A DNA stretch of 8,246 bases, from positions 1-8,246 of the forward strand of contig JBCCBI010000257.1 in assembly GCA_039034155.1 (NCBI GenBank), in the 5' to 3' direction. This DNA is from JBCCBI01 sp039034155. Lineage in GTDB: Bacteria > Deinococcota > Deinococci > Deinococcales > Trueperaceae. How positions within the stretch are numbered: the stretch's first letter is position 1; each line of letters begins with the position of its first letter. This document shows, one piece after another, positions 1-6,881 of the stretch. Below the pieces are notes generated by a model. The model worked only from the letters and a program-made list of their open reading frames with translations. It searched no databases and had not been told where the DNA came from. The translations under genes were made by a program, and so were the position numbers.

Positions 1-2137
1 AAAGAGGGTCGGTTCCTGCAGTATCTGTAGCCAAGTAGTGGCAACCACTACCGTCACCAACACAAGGTAGCCTGTATTCGGTAAATAAGTATTGCCCACC
101 TTGATTAATGTGTCGTAGTGTATCAATACGTGCGGCACGCTCGTCTAGGTCGTCGGTGAGTTTGCTGTTAAGTCCTGTGGTTTGCATTGCTGCACGAAGG
201 GCTCGAGTGCCTAGCACTGAACCGTCTCTATCTCTTACGTGCCCAAAGTTCCAAATGGATAAGTGAGGGTATTCGTTGGCAATGGTTTGTTCAAGAGTAG
301 TGCCGTTGTCAGGTGTGCCCCAGTTTCCAGCAGTGGGAATCAAAGCTGCAAAACGGTCAGTAACAATGGCTGGAGCATTCCAGCTTTGAGCAGCACCGAT
401 AGAGTGACCTGTAATGTAGATGCGGGTGGGATCCACCTGACCATTATCAATAAGATCTTGAATAAGATCGTTGTAAATAAGCATTAAAAAGTCATTGGCC
501 CAAGGTTGGTCAGGTTGATCGCGATCGGGGTAAGGGACAAGAGGGGCCAGTACGTAAGCTGGGTAGGCCTCACGTACGTGCGATTGCAACCAAGCTGTGG
601 CGACAGGCCGGGTGATATCGAAGTGGTTTTCTGGATCATATTGTATATGTGGGTTTTCAAGTCTTCCAGCAGTAGCAGCAATACCTTCAGTAGTGCCGTG
701 TAGTGCCAAAATAAGCGGATAGCTAGTATTCTCACGTAATTCTGGTGTGTAGAGATGATAGGTGAGTGTATAGTCGTCTCTAGTAACCCTGTGAGGTGTG
801 AACAAAGCAGTGACATTATCTAAGGTTTGTTGTCTAAAGGTTGCTGTTAGTGTACAGGAACGTTGGGCATTGGCAATTTCAAACCCAAAGCCTTGCAAGT
901 CACCCTCGCAACCCGTTACCGAAGCAATTTCATAGCCGCGGTCAGGTACAACATCAACCCGTACATCATTGCCTTGGTTGACTGTGACAGATGGGGGATA
1001 AATAAACCCATGGGTAGCTGCTAACGTGCTAATAACAACATCGTTAGAATCAGTAGGCGTACATTCACCAGGAGCTAAGCCATCTTGGCCATCTAACAAA
1101 TTGACGGGTGTTTGGAAGTCTGTTTCCTGAAAGCCAATCTGTACATCAGCAATGCAGACAAGATGAGCTTGCACTGCTTCAGATACGTTGCGTTGACGGT
1201 CCCCAATGACGGCTAAACTCTGCAAATTACTAAGTTTACTTGCAGGTAGTTGGGTAGGTGTCAAATAGCGATCCTGAGCTGCGATAATACCGACATCAGG
1301 ACTATCTTGGATTTCAGTAATATCTTGGGTGATGCGCCCATTAGGGTCGGTGACAGCTGCAAATGTAAAGTTGAAGCGGCTTAACAAAGATTCTTGGTCA
1401 CGATTCGCACTGGAAGCGCTAGCAGGCATCATGAAACTGATATCAACAGTTTCGCGTTCACCAGGAGCTAAGCTACCAACCTGAAATCCGTAAGGTAGGA
1501 GCTTGTAATTGTCAAACGTGATTGCAGGATGATTAGCTATGTCGTTGGCAACAGTTGCTAGCTCGCTAGGTTTATACGCAACAAAGTTGGCGTGTGCGCT
1601 GCTTACGCTCACCTCTGCACCTGTTTGTTGCTGGGCATGAACTGGACGCGGCATAAATTTAGGATTTACCGTATCAGCACTGTAGATAATTCTTCCTGTT
1701 TGTGGGTCAGTACGGCGGGTGAGGTCAGCTCGAGCATTAAAGGCCACCTCTTGGCTAATGGCATTACCTACCAAATCTTGAAAAGTGTGCGTAGCTGAGA
1801 GGATTTGCGGATCACGAACAAACCCCATCAGTGTGAGGTTGCTAAGTGTATCAGCAGAGACATTTTGAACCTGGACGCGGCGGCGTAAAAACATACGTTG
1901 GTGAGTACGATCATAGATAAGTCCACCATCACCAAGTGTAAATCTAAGTTGATTTGCAACAATAAACTGATCCGGGGCTTGGGGTGTAACTACGGTATCA
2001 CCTACTGAGATATCACCAATACCTATAAAGCGATTGTCAACAGGGTCGGGACGTACTGGGGAAGATGGCTGGCTACACGCAACAAGTAGACATAGCAACA
2101 GACAACCAAACGCTTTTAAGGCTACACGCAATTCCAT
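1..2137 (-). CDS. Secreted lipoprotein with C-terminal alpha/beta-hydrolase (esterase/peptidase-type) domain, partial
   Basis: The frame is open from the ATG at 2137 to the left edge: 712 codons with no stop, C-terminus missing. The start has AAGGAG (2146-2151) 8 bases upstream; an in-frame GTG lies directly before it. Residues 1-21 form a lipoprotein signal peptide ending in the lipobox L-V-A-C (Cys21 to be lipidated), so the protein is probably anchored outside the cytoplasmic membrane. Residues about 25-370 look like beta-rich adhesion or Ig-type sequence that I cannot name. Residues about 380-435 (VTVNQGNDV...SVTGCEGDL...CTLTATF) resemble the InlB-type 'bacterial repeat' domain. From about 440 on there is a hydrolase: oxyanion LALHGTT (H480-G481), nucleophile elbow GHSIGA (Ser579), the usual VDPTRIYITGHS lead-in, a candidate acid Asp636 in FGHVRDRDGSV and a candidate His700. 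The family includes PHB-depolymerase-like and EstA-like esterases and prolyl-oligopeptidase relatives; the substrate is unknown. Confidence 0.85.
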   Translation of the reverse strand, partial: MELRVALKAFGCLLLCLLVACSQPSSPVRPDPVDNRFIGIGDISVGDTVVTPQAPDQFIVANQLRFTLGDGGLIYDRTHQRMFLRRRVQVQNVSADTLSNLTLMGFVRDPQILSATHTFQDLVGNAISQEVAFNARADLTRRTDPQTGRIIYSADTVNPKFMPRPVHAQQQTGAEVSVSSAHANFVAYKPSELATVANDIANHPAITFDNYKLLPYGFQVGSLAPGERETVDISFMMPASASSANRDQESLLSRFNFTFAAVTDPNGRITQDITEIQDSPDVGIIAAQDRYLTPTQLPASKLSNLQSLAVIGDRQRNVSEAVQAHLVCIADVQIGFQETDFQTPVNLLDGQDGLAPGECTPTDSNDVVISTLAATHGFIYPPSVTVNQGNDVRVDVVPDRGYEIASVTGCEGDLQGFGFEIANAQRSCTLTATFRQQTLDNVTALFTPHRVTRDDYTLTYHLYTPELRENTSYPLILALHGTTEGIAATAGRLENPHIQYDPENHFDITRPVATAWLQSHVREAYPAYVLAPLVPYPDRDQPDQPWANDFLMLIYNDLIQDLIDNGQVDPTRIYITGHSIGAAQSWNAPAIVTDRFAALIPTAGNWGTPDNGTTLEQTIANEYPHLSIWNFGHVRDRDGSVLGTRALRAAMQTTGLNSKLTDDLDERAARIDTLRHINQGGQYLFTEYRLPCVGDGSGCHYLATDTAGTDPL

Positions 2138-2325
2138 CACGAGTGCTCCTTCATTTGAGTGGATAGAAGATCACTTGGGTTTTGACTAGGAGCTACTTGA
2201 ACTCCATGTAATTATGCGTTCAGTATGCCTAGGTATTACTGAATTGAAGCTGAATGAGGGATTTGCATAAGATGGTATACGCTGGGGTATTCACCTAGCC
2301 AGCACATTCAGGTAATCTAGAGTTT
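2138..2325. promoter_or_regulatory. Divergent intergenic region, lipoprotein gene / serS
   Basis: These 188 bases separate two divergent starts. The lipoprotein side has a clear Shine-Dalgarno AAGGAG (complement of 2146-2151), but I find no convincing -35/-10 pair for it. The serS side has the candidate leaderless promoter listed separately. A second possible promoter toward serS is TTGAAG (2244-2249), an 18-base spacer and TAAGAT (2268-2273), which would give a leader of about 45 bases. I see no T-box or riboswitch structure. Confidence 0.45.
2290..2318 (+). promoter_or_regulatory. Candidate leaderless promoter of serS
   Basis: TTCACC (2290-2295, 4/6 to TTGACA), a 17-base spacer and TAATCT (2313-2318) place transcription start at or next to the ATG at 2326. 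No purine-rich ribosome binding site precedes that ATG, which agrees with a leaderless message. The -10 matches only the minimal TANNNT pattern, so this is a geometric inference. Confidence 0.4.
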
Positions 2326-3606
2326 ATGTTGGACCTTAAAACAATCCGCGACAACCACGAGCGCGTGCGCAGCGCTATCCGTCAAAAACAATTAGGTGAT
2401 GCTGCCAGCAAGCTGGACGAGCTTTTACTTCTTGATGAAGAAAATCGCCTCTTGCGAAGTGATTTAGAAAGCAAGCAAGCTGAACGCAACGCCAGTAGTA
2501 AACGCATTGGCGAACTCAAGCGCAAAGGTGAAAATGCTGATGAGTTGATTCGCAGCATGGGGCAATTGAGTGATGAGGTGAAGCGGCTCGAGGAACGCGC
2601 GCGCACCCTCACTGAGCGTATGGATCAGTTGATTCTGGAAATCCCCAACCCACCTCATGAAAGCGTCCCCTATGGTGAAACCGAGCACGATAACGTCATC
2701 GTCTACGAACAGGGCGACAAACCCAGCTTTGCCTTTGCGGCAAAACCTCACTGGGACCTTGCCAGTGCGCGGGGCTGGATCGATCTAGAAGCAGGCGTGA
2801 CCCTGACCGGCTCAGGCTTTCCGGTGTTTAAGGGTGTCGGTGCGCGTTTTTTGCGGGCACTGCGTAACTACCAACTGGATACACTTGGCGAAGCTGGCTA
2901 CACCGAAGTTGCGCCACCGCTTATGGTGAACGAAGCAAGTGCGATTGGCACGGCCAATTTGCCCGACAAAGAAGGGCAAATGTATACCGTGAGTGATGGG
3001 TTTTACCTTATTCCTACCTCAGAAACGGCTATCACTAACTTGCACCGAGGCGAGATTTTGGATGAGGCCAGCTTGCCCATTTGCTACACGGCATACACGC
3101 CCTGCTTCCGGCGTGAGGCTGGGAGCTATGGCAAAGACGTACGGGGCATTAACCGGGTGCATCAGTTTGACAAAGCGGAGATTGTCCAGTTCGTGAAACC
3201 AGAAGAAAGTTACGACGTGCTAGAAACCATGACCAGCATGGTGGAAACTACGTTGGACGGCCTTGGCCTCCCGTATCGCCGTTTGCTGATGTGTACGGGC
3301 GACATGGGCTTTGCCCAAGCCAAAAAGTACGACATAGAGGTGTGGAGTGCCGGGCAAGAACGCTGGCTCGAGGTCAGTAGCATCAGCAACTTTGAGAGCT
3401 TTCAAGCGCGCCGTTTGCAGACACGGTTTCGACCCGGTGGCGCAGGTGGACGCGGCAAACCTGAGCTGGTGCACACCTTAAACGGCAGTCACTTCGGCAT
3501 GGTGCGCCTTTATGCGGCAATTTTGGAAAACTTTCAGCAAGCAGATGGGACAGTGGCGTTGCCGGAAGTGTTACATGAGTACATGGGTAGGAGTGTGCTC
3601 GAGTAG
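2326..3606 (+). CDS. serS: Seryl-tRNA synthetase
   Basis: Class II aminoacyl-tRNA synthetase that charges tRNA-Ser (and tRNA-Sec where present) with serine in the cytosol, by way of seryl-adenylate. The 426-residue length is usual for bacterial SerRS. Residues about 1-105 form the tRNA-binding arm, beginning MLDLKTIRDN and continuing as a charged antiparallel coiled coil (about 28-102). The catalytic domain shows the serine-site TSE of LIPTSETAITN, motif 2 CFRREAGSYGKDVRG (from Cys260) followed by HQFDKAEIV, then EVSSISNFESFQARR and the C-terminal ILENFQQADGTV..PEVL. Motif 3 is unusual: most SerRS read NGSGLAxGR, but residues 386-394 here are NGSHFGMVR. The key arginine (Arg394) is kept while the glycine after the serine is His389. 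The start is fixed by the conserved N-terminus; there is no Shine-Dalgarno, so the mRNA is probably leaderless. The gene stands alone, convergent with the next one. Confidence 0.97.
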   Translation: MLDLKTIRDNHERVRSAIRQKQLGDAASKLDELLLLDEENRLLRSDLESKQAERNASSKRIGELKRKGENADELIRSMGQLSDEVKRLEERARTLTERMDQLILEIPNPPHESVPYGETEHDNVIVYEQGDKPSFAFAAKPHWDLASARGWIDLEAGVTLTGSGFPVFKGVGARFLRALRNYQLDTLGEAGYTEVAPPLMVNEASAIGTANLPDKEGQMYTVSDGFYLIPTSETAITNLHRGEILDEASLPICYTAYTPCFRREAGSYGKDVRGINRVHQFDKAEIVQFVKPEESYDVLETMTSMVETTLDGLGLPYRRLLMCTGDMGFAQAKKYDIEVWSAGQERWLEVSSISNFESFQARRLQTRFRPGGAGGRGKPELVHTLNGSHFGMVRLYAAILENFQQADGTVALPEVLHEYMGRSVLE

Positions 3607-3720
3607 CCTCAAAATAGTGACGAGTTAATATCACTACAGCATTTCTCAAAGGGCGTCACTTTTCGTAAAGGCGTACATGTTACTGACTGTGTATAGCTTA
3701 ATTGATGCCACAGCAAAAGA

Positions 3721-3788
3721 TAAAACATACGATGTGCTCGAGGTTGTATCTTTGACGTTCAGAATGTTCAACCTCAGCACATGTTTTA
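3721..3788. terminator. Bidirectional hairpin terminator between serS and the MocR regulator
   Basis: A long inverted repeat lies between two convergent genes. The outer arms TAAAACAT (3721-3728) and ATGTTTTA (3781-3788) pair over 8 bp. After a one-sided 5-base bulge, GTGCT-C-GAGGTTG (3734-3746) pairs with CAACCTCAGCAC (3769-3780) over 12 bp with a single bulged C, closing a 22-base loop. Each strand ends in TTTT, short for an intrinsic terminator, but the placement is right: the outer arm overlaps the TAA stop (3786-3788) of the minus-strand gene. The bulged C is what makes the left arm contain CTCGAG. Confidence 0.6.
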
Positions 3789-5306
3789 CAACGTAGTTGC
3801 ATATCCTTCCACAACCTTCTTCATAGTTTTTGCCGTTTGGACAATCGCTAGCTCGTCTACGGCAGCGTAGCCTAGGTTAAGCCCGCCAAAATCTAAAGGT
3901 GCGTGCGCGTAGTTACTCAGCGCACGTGCGTCAATACCTGCCTGCGCAAGTTGTGCTGATAGTTCGCGGTCATCCCAGTCATCTGGTAGACGGACACTAA
4001 GTTGCAAGCCTGTATCACTTACGAGGCGGCTTAATTCAGGTATTTGCTCAAGGGCGTTAATAAGTGCTTGACGGCGTTTGTCATAAACTTGGCGCATCTT
4101 GCGAATATGGCGAGTAAAGTGCCCGCCGTTGATAAAAAGCGCTAGCGTTTTCTGTGCGAGTAGTGGCGGTGAACGGTCAGCCAGACCGCGCGCACTCACA
4201 AACGCGCTGCTGAGTGCTGGTGGCAAGACCATGTACCCCAAGCGCAACCCCGGATATAACACCTTGCTAAGGGTGCCTGCATAAATAACCCGTTCTCGGC
4301 GTGCGTCCAAACTTTGTAAGGCTGCGAGGGGTTTGCCGGCATAGCGAAACTCGCTGTCGTAGTCGTCTTCAAAAAGCCACATGTTTGTGTCGTTGGCAGC
4401 CTCTAAAAACGCCAAGCGTCGTCCCAGGCTCATCGTCACACCAAGCGGGTATTGGTGCGAGGGTGTTAGGTAGGCAAGCCGAACAGGCGTGCTGGGTAGC
4501 TCGAGCCCTTCAGCATCTACTTTTCCTGGCACAAGCTTGGCACCGAGCGCCCGTAAAACTTCATGACCGCTCGTGTACCCTGGATTTTCCACCCAGACAG
4601 GATCGCCTACATCCAACAGTAACCGCGCTGTGAGGTCAATGGCTTGCTGCGTACCTGTGGTAATCACGATATTCTCTGGCTGGCAGCGCACGCCCCGCGC
4701 TACACGTAAGTGCTCGACAAGTGCCTCTCGCAATTCGGGTAAACCTGCACTGTTACCGTAACCCATGAGCTGATGTTGGTCAGGTTGAGCGATGAACTTA
4801 GCTGCTTGGTTAGCTAGGCGCATCCATAGCTTCCAAGGAAATAAGTCGAGGGCAGAAAGCCCTGCTTGAAACGCTAGTGGACGGCTTTCATCTTGCTGTT
4901 GGGCCAGCTTGCTGGCAGCTAATTGCTGCCCTCTACTTGAAAGTTGTGGCGTGATGGTGACGTCATCATCAGTATTATCAACATGAGTGTTTGTGATTTG
5001 TGACTGATGAAGCTCTGCGTGCGTAGTAGCCAGGACATCCACAGCGACGAAGGTGCCTGCGCCACGTTTGCTCTCCAAGTAGCCTTCTGCAAGGAGTTGG
5101 TCAAGGGCCTCGAGCACCGTATTGCGCGACACAGCTAAATGCTTTGCCAGCGCCCGCGAGGCGGGAATGCGTGCGCCTTGTCGCAACTGCCCCGTTAGTA
5201 CCGCCGTTCTGACCTGATCGTAAAGTTGTTTGTAACGTGGTGTAGAAGCGGTAACGTCCAGCTCTAAACGTTGCCAAAAAAGATCAAAATGAGGGTCAGT
5301 AGGCAT
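3786..5306 (-). CDS. MocR/PdxR-type transcriptional regulator (GntR helix-turn-helix plus aminotransferase fold I)
   Basis: A 506-residue regulator of the MocR branch of the GntR family, whose members sense pyridoxal phosphate or an amino compound bound to it. The N-terminal winged helix (about 24-88) shows the family pattern LRQGARIPASRALAKHLAVSRNTV, LDQLLAEGYLESKRGAGTFV. A linker of about 60 polar residues follows. The rest is an aminotransferase-like domain with TPSHQYPLG, the PLP-site EDDYDSEFRY (313-322) and the Schiff-base lysine Lys348 in GTLSKVLYPGLRLGY, so cofactor binding looks intact. The gene is divergent from the flavoprotein at 5602, and AAGTGG half-sites lie between them, so regulation of that gene and of itself is likely. 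The ATG has no Shine-Dalgarno but sits 6 bases from a -10-like TATGCT, suggesting a leaderless message. PdxR is the nearest named type, but no pdxS or pdxT gene is visible here, so I give no symbol. Confidence 0.93.
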   Translation of the reverse strand: MPTDPHFDLFWQRLELDVTASTPRYKQLYDQVRTAVLTGQLRQGARIPASRALAKHLAVSRNTVLEALDQLLAEGYLESKRGAGTFVAVDVLATTHAELHQSQITNTHVDNTDDDVTITPQLSSRGQQLAASKLAQQQDESRPLAFQAGLSALDLFPWKLWMRLANQAAKFIAQPDQHQLMGYGNSAGLPELREALVEHLRVARGVRCQPENIVITTGTQQAIDLTARLLLDVGDPVWVENPGYTSGHEVLRALGAKLVPGKVDAEGLELPSTPVRLAYLTPSHQYPLGVTMSLGRRLAFLEAANDTNMWLFEDDYDSEFRYAGKPLAALQSLDARRERVIYAGTLSKVLYPGLRLGYMVLPPALSSAFVSARGLADRSPPLLAQKTLALFINGGHFTRHIRKMRQVYDKRRQALINALEQIPELSRLVSDTGLQLSVRLPDDWDDRELSAQLAQAGIDARALSNYAHAPLDFGGLNLGYAAVDELAIVQTAKTMKKVVEGYATTL

Positions 5307-5312
5307 GACATC

Positions 5313-5342
5313 AGCATAGTGGCCTAGTACGTTTGCTCACAA
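5313..5342 (-). promoter_or_regulatory. Candidate leaderless promoter of the MocR gene
   Basis: Read on the minus strand: TTGTGA (complement of 5337-5342), an 18-base spacer and TATGCT (complement of 5313-5318), with the ATG six bases further on. Transcription would begin at the A of the start codon. The -35 overlaps the first AAGTGG half-site at 5341-5349, a layout that suits autoregulation. Confidence 0.4.
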
Positions 5343-5396
5343 GTGGTTCTTTGATAGGAACCACTTACGGTGTAGCGTAAGCTTGCGAGCCACTTT
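5341..5396. promoter_or_regulatory. Putative MocR operator: three AAGTGG(T/C)TC half-sites
   Basis: AAGTGGTTC on the plus strand (5341-5349) and the same nine bases on the minus strand (5358-5366) form a perfect 9-bp inverted repeat around 8 bases. A third half-site, AAAGTGGCTC on the minus strand (5387-5396), is a direct repeat of the second, 29 bp away. A weaker fourth copy, ATAGTGGCCTA (5316-5326, plus), overlaps the regulator's own -10. As I recall it, the PdxR motif of Corynebacterium glutamicum is AAAGTGGW(T)CTA, and MocR operators typically combine direct and inverted half-sites. The region lies between the regulator and its divergent neighbour. Confidence 0.65.
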
Positions 5397-5492
5397 GTCA
5401 TGACCTTGAGTCGTCATGTTGAGAGTGTCTGTCTCGAGCTTATGACATTGAGATCATTTGTGAGATCATCCGCTTGAAGTCCTCACACTCGA

Positions 5493-5554
5493 ATCCTCAA
5501 GTTGAAGGCATCAATCTGGAAGACATCCTCTGCTTCTGCATCCTCAAGTTGAGG
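5493..5554 (+). repeat. Degenerate tandem repeat of about 15 bp in the flavoprotein leader
   Basis: Four consecutive units begin with ATC at 5493, 5510, 5525 and 5540 (lengths 17, 15, 15, 15). The first and last share the 13-mer ATCCTCAAGTTGA exactly (5493-5505 and 5540-5552, 47 bp apart). The last unit contains the perfect inverted repeat CCTCAA-G-TTGAGG (5542-5554). It lies between the candidate promoter and the ribosome binding site, so it could be an operator array or a structured leader. Confidence 0.5.
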
Positions 5555-5601
5555 TTTTATGTTGAGGGTCTCACTGTTGGCGTCGCCAAGGAGTCATCAC
5601 T

Positions 5602-6222
5602 ATGCCCAAAGATTATGGAACGCTTGCCCCCAACCAAGTTCGACGCCGTGACCGTGTTATTGACGATGAGGCTTGGATTCACACCTTTTTAGAAACTGCT
5701 CCGGTGGGTATCTTGGCAACAAATGACGGGGAACAGCCGTTTATAAACAGCAATTTATTTGTGTTTGATGCTGCTGAGAATGCTATTTACACACATACAG
5801 CTCGAGTAGGACGCACGCGTAGCAACACAGACGCGGGTGAAGATGCTGGTATTCCCGCCTGTTTTCACATTATGCAGATGGGGCGAGTATTACCTGCAAG
5901 TAGGGCGCTCGAGTTCAGCATTGAATATGCTGGCGTAACTGCCTTTGGGCGCTTAACTATTGTGTCTGAGCCAGAGGAAACTCAACGCTGTTTGCAGCTC
6001 ATCATGGACAAATACGCGCCGCACTTGCGCCCGGATCAGGACTACGAACCTGCTACGGCAGATGATCTTAAGCGCACGTCGGTTTACAAACTTGCCATTG
6101 ACAGTTGGAGTGGCAAGCGCAAAGTGGTAGACGATGATTTTCCCGGTGCGTTTTATTACAGCGATGTTGTCAAGGTAGATGATGAGGGGATGATTCGCGC
6201 AGAGGTAGTAGCCTCAGAATAA
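5602..6222 (+). CDS. Pyridoxamine 5'-phosphate oxidase-like FMN-binding protein
   Basis: A 206-residue protein of the split-barrel flavin family, closest in pattern to the Pyridox_ox_2/NimA-like group rather than true PdxH. The barrel starts with RRRDRVIDDEAWIHTFLETAPVGILATNDGEQPFINSNLFVF (14-55) and YTHTARVGRT (63-72). His65 lies where this group has its conserved histidine. A mid-domain FSIEYAGVTAFGRLTIVSEPEETQRCL (105-131) follows, and the tail ...LAIDSWSGKRK carries the usual SGK. The family binds FMN, or in NimA-type members reduces nitroimidazoles; the substrate here is unknown. AAGGAG (5588-5593) sits 8 bases before the ATG, which fixes the start. The gene is divergent from a PLP-binding MocR regulator, which supports a role tied to B6 or flavin metabolism, but this is inference. 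Confidence 0.9.
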   Translation: MPKDYGTLAPNQVRRRDRVIDDEAWIHTFLETAPVGILATNDGEQPFINSNLFVFDAAENAIYTHTARVGRTRSNTDAGEDAGIPACFHIMQMGRVLPASRALEFSIEYAGVTAFGRLTIVSEPEETQRCLQLIMDKYAPHLRPDQDYEPATADDLKRTSVYKLAIDSWSGKRKVVDDDFPGAFYYSDVVKVDDEGMIRAEVVASE

Positions 6223-6285
6223 CTCTGTGTAACCGCAGTTGCTCAGCATTTGGCTTGGAAAAGTTGCGACGTAAAGCTAGGTGAT

Positions 6286-6315
6286 GTTGCTAGCAAGATA
6301 AGTTTTGCTGGCAAC
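6286..6315. repeat. Hairpin upstream of the marR promoter
   Basis: GTTGCTAGCAA (6286-6296) pairs with TTGCTGGCAAC (6305-6315) over 11 bp with one G-U pair, closing an 8-base loop. It follows the flavoprotein gene and ends three bases before the TTGACA of the next promoter. No T-tract follows, so it is not a standard terminator. It could be a processed 3' end for the upstream mRNA or a binding site. Confidence 0.45.
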
Positions 6316-6318
6316 CCC

Positions 6319-6347
6319 TTGACAACTTCAGAAGAAGTCTGTAAACT
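6319..6347 (+). promoter_or_regulatory. Promoter of the MarR-family gene
   Basis: A perfect -35 TTGACA (6319-6324), a 17-base spacer and the -10 TAAACT (6342-6347, 4/6) form the best sigma-70-type promoter in the window. Predicted transcription start is near 6354, inside the palindrome at 6351-6366, leaving a leader of about 50 bases before the ATG at 6404. Confidence 0.7.
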
Positions 6348-6350
6348 TAA

Positions 6351-6366
6351 ATTCGTAATTACGAAT
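6351..6366. promoter_or_regulatory. Putative MarR operator 1 (autoregulatory palindrome)
   Basis: ATTCGTAATTACGAAT is a perfect 16-bp palindrome starting three bases after the -10 and covering the expected transcription start. That is a typical repressor position. The 12-mer GTAATTACGAAT recurs exactly at 6923-6934, upstream of the next operon. Confidence 0.75.
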
Positions 6367-6403
6367 GACGTCTTTACATGCTTTCGGCAGATAAGGTCAA
6401 ATT

Positions 6404-6856
6404 ATGGAATTAGAAAAGGAGTTGAGCATGATGATCCCGCTAGCTGACGAGCGGGAAAAAGTGATTGTAAATCTGGTACACACGTATAACGTGCTTTTGG
6501 ATATCACGCAGAGTGTGCTCAAAGCGTTTAACATTAACGATCAGCACTACAATATTTTGAAGGTGCTCGAGTACAGTTATCCAAAGCCACTGTCTGTAGG
6601 AGAAATTAAAGACATGCTCGTTAACAAACGGGGTGATTTAACTCGGTTAATTGATAAGTTAACGGCAATGAAGCTCGTAGCTCGAGAGACCAACGCCACT
6701 AACCGCCGCGTTATTGATGTTGCTTTGAGTGAACACGGTAAGCAAACGCTTGCAAACATGGACGCTCAACTAGCAACACAGCGTACGCAGCAATATAACT
6801 TGTCAGAAGAGGAAGCAAAACAACTCAATACGTTGTTAGATCGTCTAAGAGGTTAA
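6404..6856 (+). CDS. MarR-family transcriptional regulator
   Basis: A 150-residue winged-helix repressor. A dimerisation helix (about 15-45) precedes the HTH region: DQHYNILKVLEYSYPKPLSVGEIKDMLVNKRGDLTRLIDKLTAMKLV in order, then the wing RETNATNRRVIDVALSEHG and a C-terminal dimer helix. The protein contains no cysteine, so it cannot sense oxidants through a thiol as OhrR does; a small ligand is more likely. Two starts are possible. The ATG at 6404 has AAGG (6393-6396) 7 bases upstream and gives an N-terminus (MELEKEL) of the form common in this family. The ATG at 6428 has a stronger AAGGAG (6416-6421) 6 bases upstream and would shorten the protein by 8 residues. I prefer 6404. Palindromes in front of this gene and of the next operon suggest it represses both. 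A terminator follows. Confidence 0.92.
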   Translation: MELEKELSMMIPLADEREKVIVNLVHTYNVLLDITQSVLKAFNINDQHYNILKVLEYSYPKPLSVGEIKDMLVNKRGDLTRLIDKLTAMKLVARETNATNRRVIDVALSEHGKQTLANMDAQLATQRTQQYNLSEEEAKQLNTLLDRLRG

Positions 6857-6881
6857 CGCAAGCTATAGGTCAAACCATGTG

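Larger units (their letters stand above)
5307..5601. promoter_or_regulatory. Divergent regulatory region, MocR / flavoprotein
   Basis: These 295 bases hold the AAGTGG operator near the MocR start and then about 200 bases leading to the flavoprotein. A candidate plus-strand promoter is TTGAGA (5419-5424), a 16-base spacer containing a CTCGAG, and TATGAC (5441-5446). That would give an unusually long leader of about 150 bases. GAGATCAT is repeated directly at 5450-5457 and 5462-5469. The degenerate tandem repeat at 5493-5554 is listed separately. The Shine-Dalgarno AAGGAG is at 5588-5593. I recognise no known riboswitch. Confidence 0.5.

Noticed and set aside
484..816. 110-codon minus-strand open frame in the lipoprotein region
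   Set aside because: It is an off-frame reading of the long lipoprotein frame, with no family pattern and no ribosome binding site.
3615..3636. TAGTGA...TCACTA inverted repeat after serS as a terminator
   Set aside because: The stem is only 6 bp with little GC and no T-tract; the hairpin at 3721-3788 is a far better candidate.
4301..4761. Open frames antisense to the MocR gene (4301-4633 and 4573-4761)
   Set aside because: They mirror the coding bias of the intact regulator on the other strand and show no recognisable protein pattern or start signals.
5474..5692. 72-codon plus-strand open frame overlapping the flavoprotein start
   Set aside because: It has no ribosome binding site, its first half is made of the degenerate tandem repeat, and its second half is an off-frame reading of the real gene.
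6250..6447. 65-codon plus-strand open frame across the marR promoter
   Set aside because: It runs through the promoter and operator palindrome, has no ribosome binding site and overlaps marR out of frame.
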